Shown here piece after piece: positions 29,293 to 38,527 of a stretch of DNA of 64,000 nt (the stretch's first letter is position 1; every line of letters starts with the position of its first letter). The DNA is taken from the NCBI RefSeq assembly GCF_900104795.1, contig NZ_FNTG01000004.1, forward strand, positions 171,117-235,116, given 5' to 3'. The position numbers and the translations under genes are program-made. Below the pieces are notes generated by a model. The model searched no databases. It had not been told where the DNA came from and saw only the letters and a program-made list of their open reading frames with translations. The DNA comes from Burkholderia sp. WP9 (GTDB lineage Bacteria; Pseudomonadota; Gammaproteobacteria; Burkholderiales; Burkholderiaceae).

Positions 29293-29598
29293 ATGACCCA
29301 TCCTGACTTTTCTCATCCGGGCGAGCTGGTGCGCCAGCAATGTCTGGAGCGCTTCGAGCTGAGCGTCACCGAGGGGGCGCGCGTGCTCGGCGTGAGCCGC
29401 CAGGCGCTGACGAACCTGATCACCGGCAAGGGCGGCATTTCGCCTGAAATGGCGTTACGGCTCGATCTGGCATTCGGTGGCGGGGCGGAAACCTGGTTGC
29501 AGCGGCAACTGCTACATGACCTCGCGCAGGCGCGTAAGCGGCTCGCACAGCTGCATGTGATGCCAATCGCATCGGAACGGCAGCCGGCGCTCTTCTAG
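29293..29598 (+). CDS. higA: HigA-type XRE antitoxin, without toxin
   Basis: 101 aa. MTHPDFSHPGELVRQQCLER is followed by an XRE helix-turn-helix (VTEGARVLGVSRQALTNLIT, about 24-43) and ISPEMALRLDLAFGGGAETW, the hallmark of HigA/VapI addiction antidotes. HigA normally neutralises the ribosome-dependent RNase HigB, whose gene lies just upstream. No HigB is visible here, only an 18-bp palindrome, so this is a solitary antitoxin or a repurposed regulator. The start at 29293 follows a weak ribosome site; an upstream start at 29230 is possible. Confidence 0.82.
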   Translation: MTHPDFSHPGELVRQQCLERFELSVTEGARVLGVSRQALTNLITGKGGISPEMALRLDLAFGGGAETWLQRQLLHDLAQARKRLAQLHVMPIASERQPALF

Positions 29599-29661
29599 GC
29601 CCGTTCGTCAAAGGACAGGGGAAGGGCGTCTTTCTTTCGTTATAAGAATAAGGAGTACGAC

Positions 29662-29748
29662 ATGACATTACCACCGGGACTGACTGATGATCGCGTGGAC
29701 GGGCTGTTTGACGCGGGCCGGAAGCCTGAAGATGTCGTGATGTTGTGA
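29662..29748 (+). CDS. 28-aa leader micro-ORF
   Basis: ATG 29662 follows AAGGAG with good spacing. The 28-codon reading (MTLPPGLTDDRVDGLFDAGR, then KPEDVVML) ends TGATG, overlapping the next micro-ORF. Acidic, no known family. The strong ribosome site and coupled stop/start argue that it is translated, perhaps mainly to feed the zinc-ribbon ORF. Confidence 0.45.
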   Translation: MTLPPGLTDDRVDGLFDAGRKPEDVVML

Positions 29749-29840
29749 TGCCGTGCGAGCAGTGCGGGGCAATGCCCGCCGTGACGGTGAATCTGACGGG
29801 GGAGGAAAAGCGGTTGTGTGCCGCGTGCAATCGCGACTAA
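29748..29840 (+). CDS. 30-aa zinc-ribbon microprotein
   Basis: MPCEQCGAMPAVTVNLTGEE is followed by KRLCAACNRD: two C-x2-C knuckles at residues 3/6 and 24/27, enough for one zinc ribbon and almost nothing else. It starts on the TGATG of the preceding micro-ORF. Zinc-ribbon microproteins often bind nucleic acid or another protein. Function unknown; the four perfectly spaced Cys make chance unlikely. Confidence 0.55.
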   Translation: MPCEQCGAMPAVTVNLTGEEKRLCAACNRD

Positions 29841-29909
29841 TTACGCCCGATAACTGGGAAATCTGGGCCAGCTCAAGCCGGTCGACCTGAGAGTGACGAA
29901 GGAACGCGA

Positions 29910-29941
29910 AAACCGGTCAATATCGGGATACTGACCGGTTT
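29910..29941. terminator. Bidirectional terminator-like hairpin
   Basis: AAACCGGTCAATATC pairs with GATACTGACCGGTTT (14 of 15) around a two-base centre. It lies between a plus-strand micro-operon and the end of a minus-strand gene. The A-run and T-run at its edges are short, so it is a modest terminator for either direction. Confidence 0.55.
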
Positions 29942-30015
29942 GTTGCTGCTCCCAGCTGCCATCGATGTCACCGTGGCGGCGCTTCCTCTTCGACCCTGCT
30001 GTCGGGGGACTATTT

Positions 30016-30543
30016 TTAGTTACGGGCACGGTCGATGTAACGGTTAAATGCGGCCTCGTCGTCGTAAAGGGACCTGGCCAGCGTGTCGTCAGCCCAGTCA
30101 GTCAGGCGCTCGATCACCGCACGCCGGGACAGGCCAAAATGCGCGACCAGCCGCTCCAGCGCGAAAATCCGGGTGCCATTCATCGTCAGGCGCAGGCGCC
30201 GCTCGCCAGAAGCGGTATCTTCCGGACGCGGAAGTCGTCCGAGGACCGCCGCCACGTCCGCAGGAGCCTGGTTTGACGGCGTCCCCCGCGATATCGCCTC
30301 AAGCTCGCGCCGCGGCCGCGCCGGTTCGCCACGCAGCTGCTCGCACTCCCGCACCAGGGCGTCAGGGGCTTCAGCAGGCAAGGGGATATTTTTCGTTACG
30401 GTAACGGATTTTGTGCGGGTTCCATGGCGGGTCCGCCACGCGGCCTGGCGCTCGGCGTTCGACAGCGCATCCGGCTTCCGTGGCCGGCCACGGACACGTT
30501 TCTCCGTTGTGCCGGTGACCTTGTCGTTGGCCGGTGCAGGCAT
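30016..30543 (-). CDS. Basic accessory-region protein with possible DNA-binding C-terminus
   Basis: About 175 aa from ATG 30543 (MPAPANDKVTGTTEKRVRGR); the frame stays open to 30642, overlapping the CHAD gene end. The N-terminus is basic (RGRPRKPDALSNAERQAAWR, an AT-hook-like GRPRK and a SNAERQ motif frequent in plasmid proteins). The middle is charged, and the C-terminal 50 residues form a compact helical unit (RIFALERLVAHFGLSRRAVI) resembling an HTH. No catalytic motif. A DNA-binding plasmid protein is the likely class; exact function unknown. Confidence 0.6.
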   Translation of the reverse strand: MPAPANDKVTGTTEKRVRGRPRKPDALSNAERQAAWRTRHGTRTKSVTVTKNIPLPAEAPDALVRECEQLRGEPARPRRELEAISRGTPSNQAPADVAAVLGRLPRPEDTASGERRLRLTMNGTRIFALERLVAHFGLSRRAVIERLTDWADDTLARSLYDDEAAFNRYIDRARN

Positions 30544-30602
30544 GATCAAATCGTAGTGTTGCCCTTGGGGGCGAGCATCAAACCGGTGGAGCGCGCGCCC
30601 CT

Positions 30603-32143
30603 TCAGCATTGCGGCGGCGTCAGCCGGCTGAACCTCTTCCAAAGCGATTTCAGGGAATCGCGATCCTGTGCAGCACGGGATGCGAAGTATCCTCGCGCAA
30701 AGGCCGCGCCCGATGCGGTCTCAGGTTTCGACGCCGTCAAGGATTTCAGCAATCCATCTGCGACGACGATGTCGTTTCGCCAGCCCAGGTCGTCCTGAAG
30801 CTCGCTCAGCGCGCTGATGTAGTGCTTCACGGCGCGCCGCGAAAACAGCGACGAAAAGAACTCAGTCGCGTACCGCACCTTCTTCGCGGCGATGCGGGCG
30901 CGATGTCGCCTTTCATTATCCAGTTCGACCAAACCACGGCCGCGTTTGAGGAGTTTCTTGTGTCGGCGCATCAGCGTCTCGCTTGCGAACCTGGCAACGG
31001 GCTATTCAAACGTTTCCCGGTCCTTGCTGGTCTGGCCATCACGCCACCCCATCGATTCGATCCAGAGGGTGAACCTGATCATCAGCCTGGCATAGCGGAC
31101 AGAGTCAACCGCGACGACCGCTGCCTTGCGATTCTGGGCAGCGATGCTGCTGGCTGCCTGCCGGACAGCCGCCGCATCCACATCATCCGCGATCGAGCCA
31201 AACGCCTGCTCCAGCGTGTTCCCGGCCAGAACCTCCCAGTCACGTGCCTCGCCAAGCTTGCCAGCGATCCATCGTAGTTCGCGGTCGAAATCGGCCGGCG
31301 CAGGGATGACAGGCGCAAAGAGATCGAGGGCGGACCGCAACCGGCGATGCCCGACGCGCATCTGATGCAGGCTGGACGGGTCATGTCCGGAGATGACGCC
31401 TCGCTCGTTTCCATGGATCCGGGCCAGACAGTTTCTGGCGACGGCCTGAAAGGCCGCCTCGACCGGGTCGCGCTTGCGCAACCTGAGCGGCTCCGCGCGC
31501 ACCGGCTCGCTGTGCTCCTGTACGAGCAGGTTATAACCGCGGTCTGCCTTGCTGAGATGGTCGATACGAAGCGGCACGACCTCCAGCAATTCAAGCGCAA
31601 GCGCATAGAGCTGTTCCGGTGCCCCGCTCTTCAATTCAATTTCACGCCATGGATCGCTGCTGAAGGATCGGCTCCAGCCTCCACCACACCGTCATCCAGA
31701 GCGAGTTCGATGGCCGTTCCGTCCGGCAACCGGATTACTGCTGCGGAACGGTTGACGCGTGTCACGAAGAGCGGCTGCAGGCGTTCTGCGAGACCGTCAT
31801 CGGCAAGGAGCTCTGTGGCGCCGTCGGAATCTTTGGGAATGAGCTGTCGCAGCGAAGCCAGGTCTGGCGTGTCGCCGTGTACCGGGCCGTCGAACTGGTC
31901 CCGCCCGTACAGCCCGGCAGCCGCCGCCCCGTCGAGCATGAGCGTCTGCAGTCGCCGCTCGCCTATCGCGCGAACGCGCAGGGAAGCGCCGTTTTTCCGG
32001 AAGTACAGAGCCGGCGTATCGAAGTAGGTGCTGACCAGTTCGTCGGAGTGCGGCGGGTCAGCCAGCAGGCGGCTGATGACGGGCGAATGCAGGATCTGGT
32101 CGGCCTTGCCGGCCGTGACCTGGCAGTTTCAGCTCTTTTCCAT
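30603..32143 (-). pseudogene. CYTH-CHAD protein, broken
   Basis: Rebuilt from three frames, this is a CYTH triphosphatase-fold domain followed by a CHAD domain, about 510 aa. The start MEKELKLP at ATG 32143 (behind AAGGGA) loses frame near 32125. The next frame runs STYFDTPALYFRKNGASLRV and QTLMLDGAAAAGLYGRDQF to 31631. Frame changes there to EIELKSGAPEQLYALALELL and the CHAD His/Arg pattern HQMRVGHRRLRSALDLF. An in-frame TAG at 31002-31004 then precedes ARIAAKKVRYATEFFSSLF and the end at 30603. CYTH domains hydrolyse inorganic triphosphates or similar; CHAD domains bind polyphosphate. At least three lesions make it non-functional. Confidence 0.8.
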
Positions 32144-32570
32144 GATCCCTTCTGGATTGCTGGCCATGACACGAACGTAGCGTTTCCCGTTCTTCGCCTT
32201 CCACGATCATGCACGCGCCTGGTGTGCCCGCCGGGTGTGCAAATTGCTATTTCATTGTGCAATGCACCAATCCACTGATCAGTCTGGAGCCTGCGTTGAA
32301 GTCACAATCTATATCAGCCGCGGTACGAATGGAGAGTCGTGTGGTGCTCGCCAACTTCAGGGTCGCAACAGGGCGGCTCCGTGTAACGGAAGGATCGACA
32401 ATTGTCGACGACATTTACCCGCCGGATTCATGGCTGGCACTGGCCTCATTGAACTAGGCCAGCCTGTGGGGCACCCGACCCACGCCGGGCGACCTCCTGG
32501 TCTTTCTTGAGCGGTATGTCGCAGCGCACCCCCGGTTTCGGCCGGAGCAGGGATCGTAAGACAGGCGCCG
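32144..32570. other. Stretch with only a small coding remnant
   Basis: Near 32485-32560 (plus) the frame TPGDLLVFLERYVAAHPRFR and then a stop reads like the end of a lost gene. No start or family could be identified. Nothing else is supported. Confidence 0.3.
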
Positions 32571-32891
32571 TCAGGTTGACGCGCGGCTGGCGTCCAGATC
32601 GCGAAGGGCGGCAGCCGCGGCGACGAACTCTGTCGCCTGACTCTTTTTAATGCTTGTCTGCAGCCGTTCCATGGCCGATTGGTACGTTGACGACTGCTCA
32701 TCCGTCGACCATGCGACGCATTCGGCCTCCTCGAGGATCCGTTTGACCAGCTTGCGGGCGAATCGCGGATCAAGGCTGTTCCGCAGAACCATCTCATGCA
32801 GGTTGCCAGCGAGTTCGGTTAGCGCTTCCATGGTGGTTTTGCTTGCTGCGAGGCGATTGGCCTCCGTTGCCTTACTGGATGATTTGGGCAT
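32571..32891 (-). CDS. Hypothetical helical protein
   Basis: 106 aa from ATG 32891, preceded by AGGAAGG. Mostly charged helices: ASKTTMEALTELAGNLHEMV, then SLDPRFARKLVKRILEEAEC, then an Ala-rich tail ending ALRDLDASRAST. Not recognised; intact by start, ribosome site and codon use. About 330 bp without a gene follow before the next (plus-strand) gene. Confidence 0.6.
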   Translation of the reverse strand: MPKSSSKATEANRLAASKTTMEALTELAGNLHEMVLRNSLDPRFARKLVKRILEEAECVAWSTDEQSSTYQSAMERLQTSIKKSQATEFVAAAAALRDLDASRAST

Positions 32892-33222
32892 GAGGTTGGC
32901 CTTCCTGAAAGGGGTTGATCGGTCGGTTGAGACGCTAACGGCGCGCCGTCAGAATTGGTGTCGGGCGGCGCCGGCTCCTGGACCAGCCGGATTGACGTCA
33001 GGGAGTGTGTTCCCGGTAACGGTCCGGGCTTTATCCCGGGCGGAGAGACGCGGCACCACATCACGGGACATCGAACGCGAGGCGATACCGAGCGAGGTCG
33101 ACGGCATATAATCGGTCGGCAAACCGAATCCGGCTGGCGCCGGTCGATTCGCGATCACGCCGCTTCGCCAGGAAGCGGGGTGCCGCCCCTCCCTTGAACG
33201 CCCACGAACGCACAGGCCTGTT
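32892..33222. other. Gene-free divergent intergenic region
   Basis: Separates two divergent genes and should hold both promoters; no clear -35/-10 pair or operator was identified. Confidence 0.35.
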
Positions 33223-33933
33223 GTGAACCTGACCACCGATCAGCCGCTTACCGATGACGAGTTCGCTCGCCTTTCTGGATTTCTCGATGCTATTGGTCCG
33301 AGCGCGATGAACATCGAAATGCTCGACGGTTACTTTGCGGCGTTGATCTGCGGACCCGACATGGTGCCGCCGAGCGAGTATCTGCCCCAAATATGGGGCG
33401 AGGATTTCGGTTTTGAGAGTGATGAGCAGGCTGCCGAGATCATGGGCCTGCTCATGCGTCACTGGAACACGATCGCGACCGAGTTGCGCCATACCTTGGG
33501 AGAGCCGGACGTGTATCTACCCGTGCTTCTCGAAGGAGACGATGGCATCGCACCCGGTAACGATTGGGCCCACGGCTTCATGCGCGGCGTCCAGACGCGC
33601 CCGGCAAGCTGGGGCGAGCTCATCGACAACGAGGATCACGGCGGCCCCATGCTGCCGATCATGATGCTGCGTTACGAGCATGACCCAGACCCGCAGATGC
33701 GACCTCCGCCGATTCCTCCCGAAAAGCGCGGGGAACTGCTTCAGACGATGATCGCGGGGCTGACCCACATCTACCGTTACTTCGAGCCTCACCGGCGGGC
33801 GCTTGAGAGCATGCCGGGTCACCTTCCCATGCGCCGCGACGGGCCGAAGGTCGGGCGCAATGAACCGTGCCCGTGTGGTAGCGGCCGCAAGTACAAGCAT
33901 TGCTGCCTCGCAAACGAGCCGACTCTGCATTGA
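33223..33933 (+). CDS. UPF0149 family protein with SEC-C zinc motif
   Basis: 236 aa from GTG 33223. Residues 1-190 match the UPF0149/YecA type: [40 protein letters not shown] and WAHGFMRGV. The C-terminal SEC-C motif is [14 protein letters not shown], three Cys plus His or Cys for one zinc, as at the end of SecA. These proteins are thought to bind the ribosome or SecA clients through the zinc motif; the precise role is not known. It is followed 28 bp later by a small gene on the same strand. Confidence 0.88.
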   Translation: MNLTTDQPLTDDEFARLSGFLDAIGPSAMNIEMLDGYFAALICGPDMVPPSEYLPQIWGEDFGFESDEQAAEIMGLLMRHWNTIATELRHTLGEPDVYLPVLLEGDDGIAPGNDWAHGFMRGVQTRPASWGELIDNEDHGGPMLPIMMLRYEHDPDPQMRPPPIPPEKRGELLQTMIAGLTHIYRYFEPHRRALESMPGHLPMRRDGPKVGRNEPCPCGSGRKYKHCCLANEPTLH

Positions 33934-33961
33934 TCAACCACGCAACTAAAGGAGAAGGGAC

Positions 33962-34315
33962 ATGCCACAGGGAGCGGACGATTTGCCGTTGAATGCCAAC
34001 GGCCCTGCGTACACGTCGCAGCAGGACCGTCACGGCGTGCCGCTGTCGTACGTCGGCGAGAAACTCAGTCGCGCGATCGAGGATTTGCATCGGCACGCGC
34101 AACGCTGCCAGGGCGGACGCGATGATTTGCGCGGCGCCATGCACCATCTTCTGGTCGCGTACCTGGGGCTTCATAATATGCTGGGCAAGGCGAACGACCA
34201 TACCCTGACTGATCGGCTACTTGACGGCAGCAGCCAGAACCTGGAAAGGTGGCTGCGTCTGGTTGACCGGGAAGGTGATGTCCACGGACTTGCGGGCCTG
34301 GACAATCGCGACTAA
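33962..34315 (+). CDS. Hypothetical protein
   Basis: 117 aa from ATG 33962, behind AAAGGAGAAGGG, 28 bp after the UPF0149 gene and likely in the same operon. The central part is helical (EKLSRAIEDLHRHAQRCQGG; HHLLVAYLGLHNMLGKANDH). No signal peptide or known motif. Not recognised. Confidence 0.65.
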   Translation: MPQGADDLPLNANGPAYTSQQDRHGVPLSYVGEKLSRAIEDLHRHAQRCQGGRDDLRGAMHHLLVAYLGLHNMLGKANDHTLTDRLLDGSSQNLERWLRLVDREGDVHGLAGLDNRD

Positions 34316-34446
34316 GCGATCTTCATGGGCGGGGGCAGAGTCGGGGGCAATCGATCGCCTACTGGCGACGAACTTCCGGGTGTGACCAACAAAACCCGTA
34401 GGCCGTACGTCGACGCTCGAACGTTACACTCTATGGGAGTGGAGCC

Positions 34447-34875
34447 ATGGTCGCAGTCAAACACGACGATCTTTCTACGGCCTTCGACTTCGTTAGCTTT
34501 GCGGCGCCGATGGAGCATAACGCGTATGTCTCGCTCGATACGGGCACAGTCTACTGGACTTCCGATTCCAACGACGCGTTCGACGAGGATATTCCTGACG
34601 ACCTTGAAAGCTCGGACCGCTACCTTGCGATACCGCATAAGAGCAAGCTCGATCTTGGAAGAAGTCTCGCCTTGCGCTTTGTCGCACAAGAGTTGCCTGC
34701 GTGTTACGACCAGGTCGATGGATTTTTTCGACGGCAAGGGGCTTACGCGCGCTTCAAGGATTTGCTGGAGCGCGAATGCGTTCTCGAACTCTGGTATTCG
34801 TTTGAAGCCGATTCTGTCGAAAGGGCGCTGAGGCAATGGTGTGCCGAAAACGGGCTTGAGATCCTTGAAGCGTGA
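34447..34875 (+). CDS. UPF0158 family protein
   Basis: 142 aa from ATG 34447, behind GGGAGTGGAG. It carries the UPF0158 pattern: AYVSLDTGTVYWTSD near the start, DRYLAIPHKSKLDLGRSLAL in the middle, then DGFFRRQGAYARFKDLLERE and a C-terminal ALRQWCAENG. The family is widespread, small and uncharacterised. It follows the two preceding plus-strand genes and precedes the insertion-sequence cluster. Confidence 0.8.
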   Translation: MVAVKHDDLSTAFDFVSFAAPMEHNAYVSLDTGTVYWTSDSNDAFDEDIPDDLESSDRYLAIPHKSKLDLGRSLALRFVAQELPACYDQVDGFFRRQGAYARFKDLLERECVLELWYSFEADSVERALRQWCAENGLEILEA

Positions 34876-35144
34876 CGGGCCGGTTAGACGCGCCGACATG
34901 TCTGGCCGCACACGTTACCCATTGGGAATTCGCGCGCTGCGGTGACAAAAGAATCATGCTGCTTCGCCCCTGGTCGGATTGGAACACGCCAGTCGCGATT
35001 CTCCGTTATCGGCCAAGGTTTGCAACGATCGCCGGTTACCGTTTGTGCTGGGCAGGAGATCCGCGATGCGGTGCCGACACACCGACGAAGGGCATTGTCA
35101 ACTTGCCGATTGCGAGACGGCACGATGGCAGATGCGACGACGGG

Positions 35145-35687
35145 TCAGAAGGTAGTCGACGGATTTTGGGCGAGTTCGGCGAATTCGCGCCATGCAACGA
35201 ACCGGGCTGCGAGTTGTTTGCGATAAAGTGAGGCGCGTAGCAGGTGCCGCTTCAGTGCGAAATGTTGCCGGATCGGCCCGAAGCACGAGAGGAATTCTTG
35301 CGTGCGTTTCGGGTCGCGAAAGCCGCGCATGCGACGCTCGCGTTCGCGTGTTGGTTGGTGGCTGTTCTCCGCGCGGTTGTTCAGGCGGGCGGCCGCTTTG
35401 ACGAACACATGCTTCACGCTCACCAACTCTGGAATTTCGGCCTTCGCGGCCGGATAACTTCGCAGCTGATCGGTGACGATCTTGCGCGGCATCGGGCTCG
35501 AGCGCAGCACACGCTTGAAGAACCGCTTGGCTGCGGCCTTGTCGCGCCGCTTTTGTAGCAGGATGTCGAGCTCGGCGCCGTGCTCGTCGACCGCACGCCA
35601 CAGCACGTACGGTTCGCCACGCAGCGTGACGAACATCTCGTCGAGGTGCCACGTGCTACCCGGCTTGCGGCGCGGAGATAAAGTCAA
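35145..35687 (-). pseudogene. IS6-family transposase, 3' part of an interrupted gene
   Basis: Catalytic part of an IS6 (IS26-like) DDE transposase: first Asp in STWHLDEMFVTL, second in KIVTDQLRSYPAAK, Glu in RAENSHQPTRERERRMRG. Its first 75 codons lie beyond the inserted IS256 at 37108-37315. Removing the insertion and one copy of the 8-bp duplication rejoins ..VKAARRR to KPGSTWHLDE in frame, so the gene was intact when hit. Confidence 0.85.
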
Positions 35688-37099
35688 ATGTGGTGTTTGG
35701 GAAGGTCGGTCTGATCAGGCGGCAAGCGGTTGCTGAGCCGGTGTGCTGTCGGTCACCGGTAGTCCGTCTTTGAAAGGGACGCCTTCGAGCAGTGAGGCGA
35801 TTTTTTCTGGCGCACGAATGCGCCGCCATGATTTTTCCGCCGACTCGATCAGCTTGAATGCGAGGCCAAGGAAAGTCGGACGCGAGACGCAATTGCGCGT
35901 GCGGGTTGTTCGATGTCGAACGGTGGCAAAGGTCGACTCAATGGGATTGGTCGTTCGCAAGTGCTGCCAGTGTTCGGCAGGAAAGTCATAGAAGGCAAGC
36001 AGTTGATCACGGTCTTTTGTGAGTTTCTCCGTCGCCTTAGGATATTTGGCTGAATACGAGTCTGTAAAGCGGGTGAAGGCCGCAAGCGCCTCTTCGCGCG
36101 TGGCGGCTTGCCAGATCTCCTGCAAGCCCGCTTTAGCCCGCCCGTGTTGTGATTTGGGCAAGGCGTTGAGCACATTTCCGGTTTTGTGGAACCAGCAGCG
36201 CTGGTGCCGCGTCTTCGGAAACACTTCGTCCAATGCCGCCCACAGACCCATTGCACCATCGCCGGCCGCGAGCAGCGGACCGCTTTGTAGGCCTCGCGCC
36301 TTTAGATCCAGCAAAAGCTCGCACCAGGCGTCCTTCGACTCGCGGAAGCCGTCGCCGATCGCCACACGCTCTTTCGTTCCGTCCGGCTTCACGCCGATGA
36401 TGACCAACAGGCACTGGCCATCCGAATCGTCGCTGCGCAGCCCTGTGTGGATGCCATCGGCCCACCAGTAGATCCAGCGAGAGTTTGACAGATCACGTTG
36501 ATTCCAAAGGGCGTGCTCTTCGGCCCACTGAGCCTTCAGACGGCTGACCACGTTCGGCGAAAGACCTTTGGCCTCCTCACCCAGCAGCACGCTCAGCGCC
36601 TCGCTCATGTCGCCGGTCGAGACGCCACGTAGATACAACCAAGGCAACGCGGCTGACACGCGGGGTGACTTCCGAATATAGGGCGGCACGATGTTCGAAT
36701 TGAACTTCACACCCGAGCCTGAGCGATCGCGAACCTTCGGCACCTTCACGGTGATCGGGCCAATCGCCGTGACAACCTCGCGCTCAGGAAGGTAGCCATT
36801 GCGAATTACGGCCCGCCTCCCGTCGAGAGTCTTCACGTTATCGTAGCGTTCAAGCAATGTCGTCAACTCCGCCTCAATCGCTTGCTGGATGATCTGCCGC
36901 GCGCCTTGCTGAATCAAATCGTCAAGGCCGCTGGGCCGTGCTTCCGATTTACCCGCGCTCGTTTCTTCTGTAACCTTCTTCATTGGTGGTGGATCCCGGT
37001 TTCGCTGGTTGTTACTCTAGACAAGCAACATTCTCAGCTAAACCGCCATCGCCTTCAAATCCCTGCCTCACCCCGAACACCAGTTTCGACCATAACTCT
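35675..37099 (-). mobile_element. IS256-family insertion sequence, complete, with 8-bp target duplication
   Basis: The ends GAGATAAAGTC..TGGTGTTTGGG (35675) and, in reverse, GAGTTATGGTC..TGGTGTTCGGGG (37099) form an imperfect inverted repeat of about 26 bp. GCGGCGCG is duplicated at 35667-35674 and 37100-37107, the 8-bp duplication expected of IS256. The element is 1425 bp and carries one intact transposase gene. Confidence 0.88.
35715..36983 (-). CDS. IS256 family transposase
   Basis: 422 aa, full length. DDE residues are in WIYWWADGIHTGLR, LLAAGDGAMGLWAAL and TTNPIESTFATVRHRT. The mutator-type C/H motif RCWFHKTGNVLNALPK and the N-terminal QQAIEAELTTLLERYD (basic-helical DNA-binding part) are both present. 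It excises and inserts the surrounding element via a circular intermediate. No lesion is seen, so it may be active. Confidence 0.92.
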   Translation of the reverse strand: MKKVTEETSAGKSEARPSGLDDLIQQGARQIIQQAIEAELTTLLERYDNVKTLDGRRAVIRNGYLPEREVVTAIGPITVKVPKVRDRSGSGVKFNSNIVPPYIRKSPRVSAALPWLYLRGVSTGDMSEALSVLLGEEAKGLSPNVVSRLKAQWAEEHALWNQRDLSNSRWIYWWADGIHTGLRSDDSDGQCLLVIIGVKPDGTKERVAIGDGFRESKDAWCELLLDLKARGLQSGPLLAAGDGAMGLWAALDEVFPKTRHQRCWFHKTGNVLNALPKSQHGRAKAGLQEIWQAATREEALAAFTRFTDSYSAKYPKATEKLTKDRDQLLAFYDFPAEHWQHLRTTNPIESTFATVRHRTTRTRNCVSRPTFLGLAFKLIESAEKSWRRIRAPEKIASLLEGVPFKDGLPVTDSTPAQQPLAA

Positions 37100-37315
37100 G
37101 CGGCGCGCTGCTTTTACCCGATGCGCAAAGCCCTTACCAAACTTGTCGCACCAGCATCGGATCGTTTCATATGTCACGGTTACACCGCGCTCGAAGAGCA
37201 GTTCCTCGATGTCGCGCAAGCTCAACTGGAATCGAAAATACCAGCGAACTGCATGGCAGATGACCGATGCTGGGAAACGGCGACCGTGGTAAAGCGATTT
37301 TGCTTTCTTCATCAC
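37055..37315 (-). pseudogene. IS6-family transposase, 5' part of an interrupted gene
   Basis: ATG 37315 starts MMKKAKSLYHGRRFPASVIC, then WYFRFQLSLRDIEELLFERG and ETIRCWCDKFGKGFAHRVKA, the N-terminal HTH region of IS6-family transposases. After the 8-bp duplication (37100-37107) it runs into the IS256 end and stops at 37055. It belongs with the fragment at 35145. Confidence 0.85.
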
Positions 37316-37355
37316 GCCATCTTACGCGACCCGCCCGCCAACCTGACAACGCCCT

Positions 37356-37738
37356 TTGAAACCATAGCCGTGTCCTTCATCCCGAACCCTTTCCTCGCGT
37401 CCTTCCCTATTCCTGGTCAGACCGGAAGAGGCATCCGTTGGCGCAGGAAGGCGGCGATGGTGAGACGCGCCCGGAGCCGCAGTGGTCCTGCGGACAAGTC
37501 GGCACTTCTTTTTGCCCGGCTCTTCGCATAACACCACACGGTACAGCGAAGACCGAGCTTCCAACCTCAACTGGCCGCCCACGACCATCCACGGTCGCTC
37601 CTTAAGGACGCCCGTGACCGGATGCACATGCGTGGGCGTATGACGCATTCCACCGGATCCCCTTTGCGCTGCGGATGTGCGGCTGTTTGCCGCGTGTCTG
37701 AAACGCAACGGGGGCCTATGCGAGCAACCGGGAAAACC
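37356..37738. other. Stretch without a clear gene
   Basis: No gene was recognised between the IS6 end and the next plus-strand gene. Short open frames here lack ribosome sites. Confidence 0.35.
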
Positions 37739-38119
37739 ATGGGAACGCAAACGAATCGTTCAAACGAGCCGCTGCAACCTGGCGCGACACCCGTTATTCC
37801 TGTCACGGGTCGGTCTGCTGTTATGCAGTCCATCATTTTGCAGACGGGACGCACTGACCCGCTGAACTGTTGTGCTGATCACGAAGGCTATCGTCTTAAT
37901 GCCTGTGCCAGGCCGACGAACAACGGGCTGTATGCGGCTGATCTGGTGATTGGGCGGGCAGGATTTCCATCACGTCATTTTAGCGCGCTGGACTACTTCT
38001 ACGACGCCAGGCAAGCCCTGCGTTATGCGACCAGATGGGGAAGGATCTGGGTCGACCATCAGCTGAAAAAACCCACATGCAGCGCCAGTCGTTTGGACGA
38101 TGGCGAGCGGCAGTCCTGA
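37739..38119 (+). CDS. Hypothetical protein (Burkholderiales accessory type)
   Basis: 126 aa from ATG 37739. A disordered start is followed by a compact region GYRLNACARPTNNGLYAADL and FSALDYFYDARQALRYATRW, then GRIWVDHQ. The second half has the feel of a small single-domain protein common in Burkholderia plasmids, function unknown. The ribosome site is weak; no neighbour suggests a role. Confidence 0.55.
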   Translation: MGTQTNRSNEPLQPGATPVIPVTGRSAVMQSIILQTGRTDPLNCCADHEGYRLNACARPTNNGLYAADLVIGRAGFPSRHFSALDYFYDARQALRYATRWGRIWVDHQLKKPTCSASRLDDGERQS

Positions 38120-38185
38120 TGCCGCACCCGATAACAGAGGAATTTCGTTCTGCAGACGATATCAGGATACAGGAGTGAGGGAACA

Positions 38186-38515
38186 TTGCGCTTCGTGGTT
38201 CGGGATCCGGTCGTTCCGGCGGCAGCGCTCCTGTACTGGCTGGGAATACCCGAACCGTCACAGGCTGTGAGTTTCAGTGATGTCACCCTGCGTTTCAGCC
38301 CCCTGATACAGGTCGTTTTCGCGGATGAGCGTCCCGGCGCGTTCGTCAACTACGAGGTCGTACGCGAAGTTGTCCAGTCCGGCGTGATGGACCGTCTCAT
38401 CTTTTTCGATGATTCGTGGCTGGACATATGGAATGACAGCCACTGCGCGGACATCTGTAACCTGCATTCCTGTCGGAGACACACATGTCATTTGCCAGAA
38501 CCTCGTCACCCGTGA
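38186..38515 (+). CDS. Possible hypothetical protein
   Basis: About 109 aa from a TTG with GAGGGAAC before it. The first 75 residues have ordinary composition (RFVVRDPVVPAAALLYWLGI; VNYEVVREVVQSGVMDRLIF), but the Cys/His-rich end looks shifted. No family recognised. A minus-strand reading also exists over the same bases, so this call is weak. Confidence 0.3.
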   Translation: MRFVVRDPVVPAAALLYWLGIPEPSQAVSFSDVTLRFSPLIQVVFADERPGAFVNYEVVREVVQSGVMDRLIFFDDSWLDIWNDSHCADICNLHSCRRHTCHLPEPRHP

Positions 38516-38527
38516 CGGTGAAAGCAC

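Larger units (their letters stand above)
35091..37354 (-). mobile_element. IS6-family element interrupted by an IS256-type element
   Basis: The outer ends are GGCATTGTCAACTTGCC near 35091 and, in reverse, GGCGTTGTCAGGTTGGC at 37354, a typical IS6 inverted repeat. No flanking direct repeat was found. The IS6 transposase is split: the N-terminus lies at 37108-37315 and the rest at 35145-35666, with a complete IS256-type element between. Confidence 0.8.
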
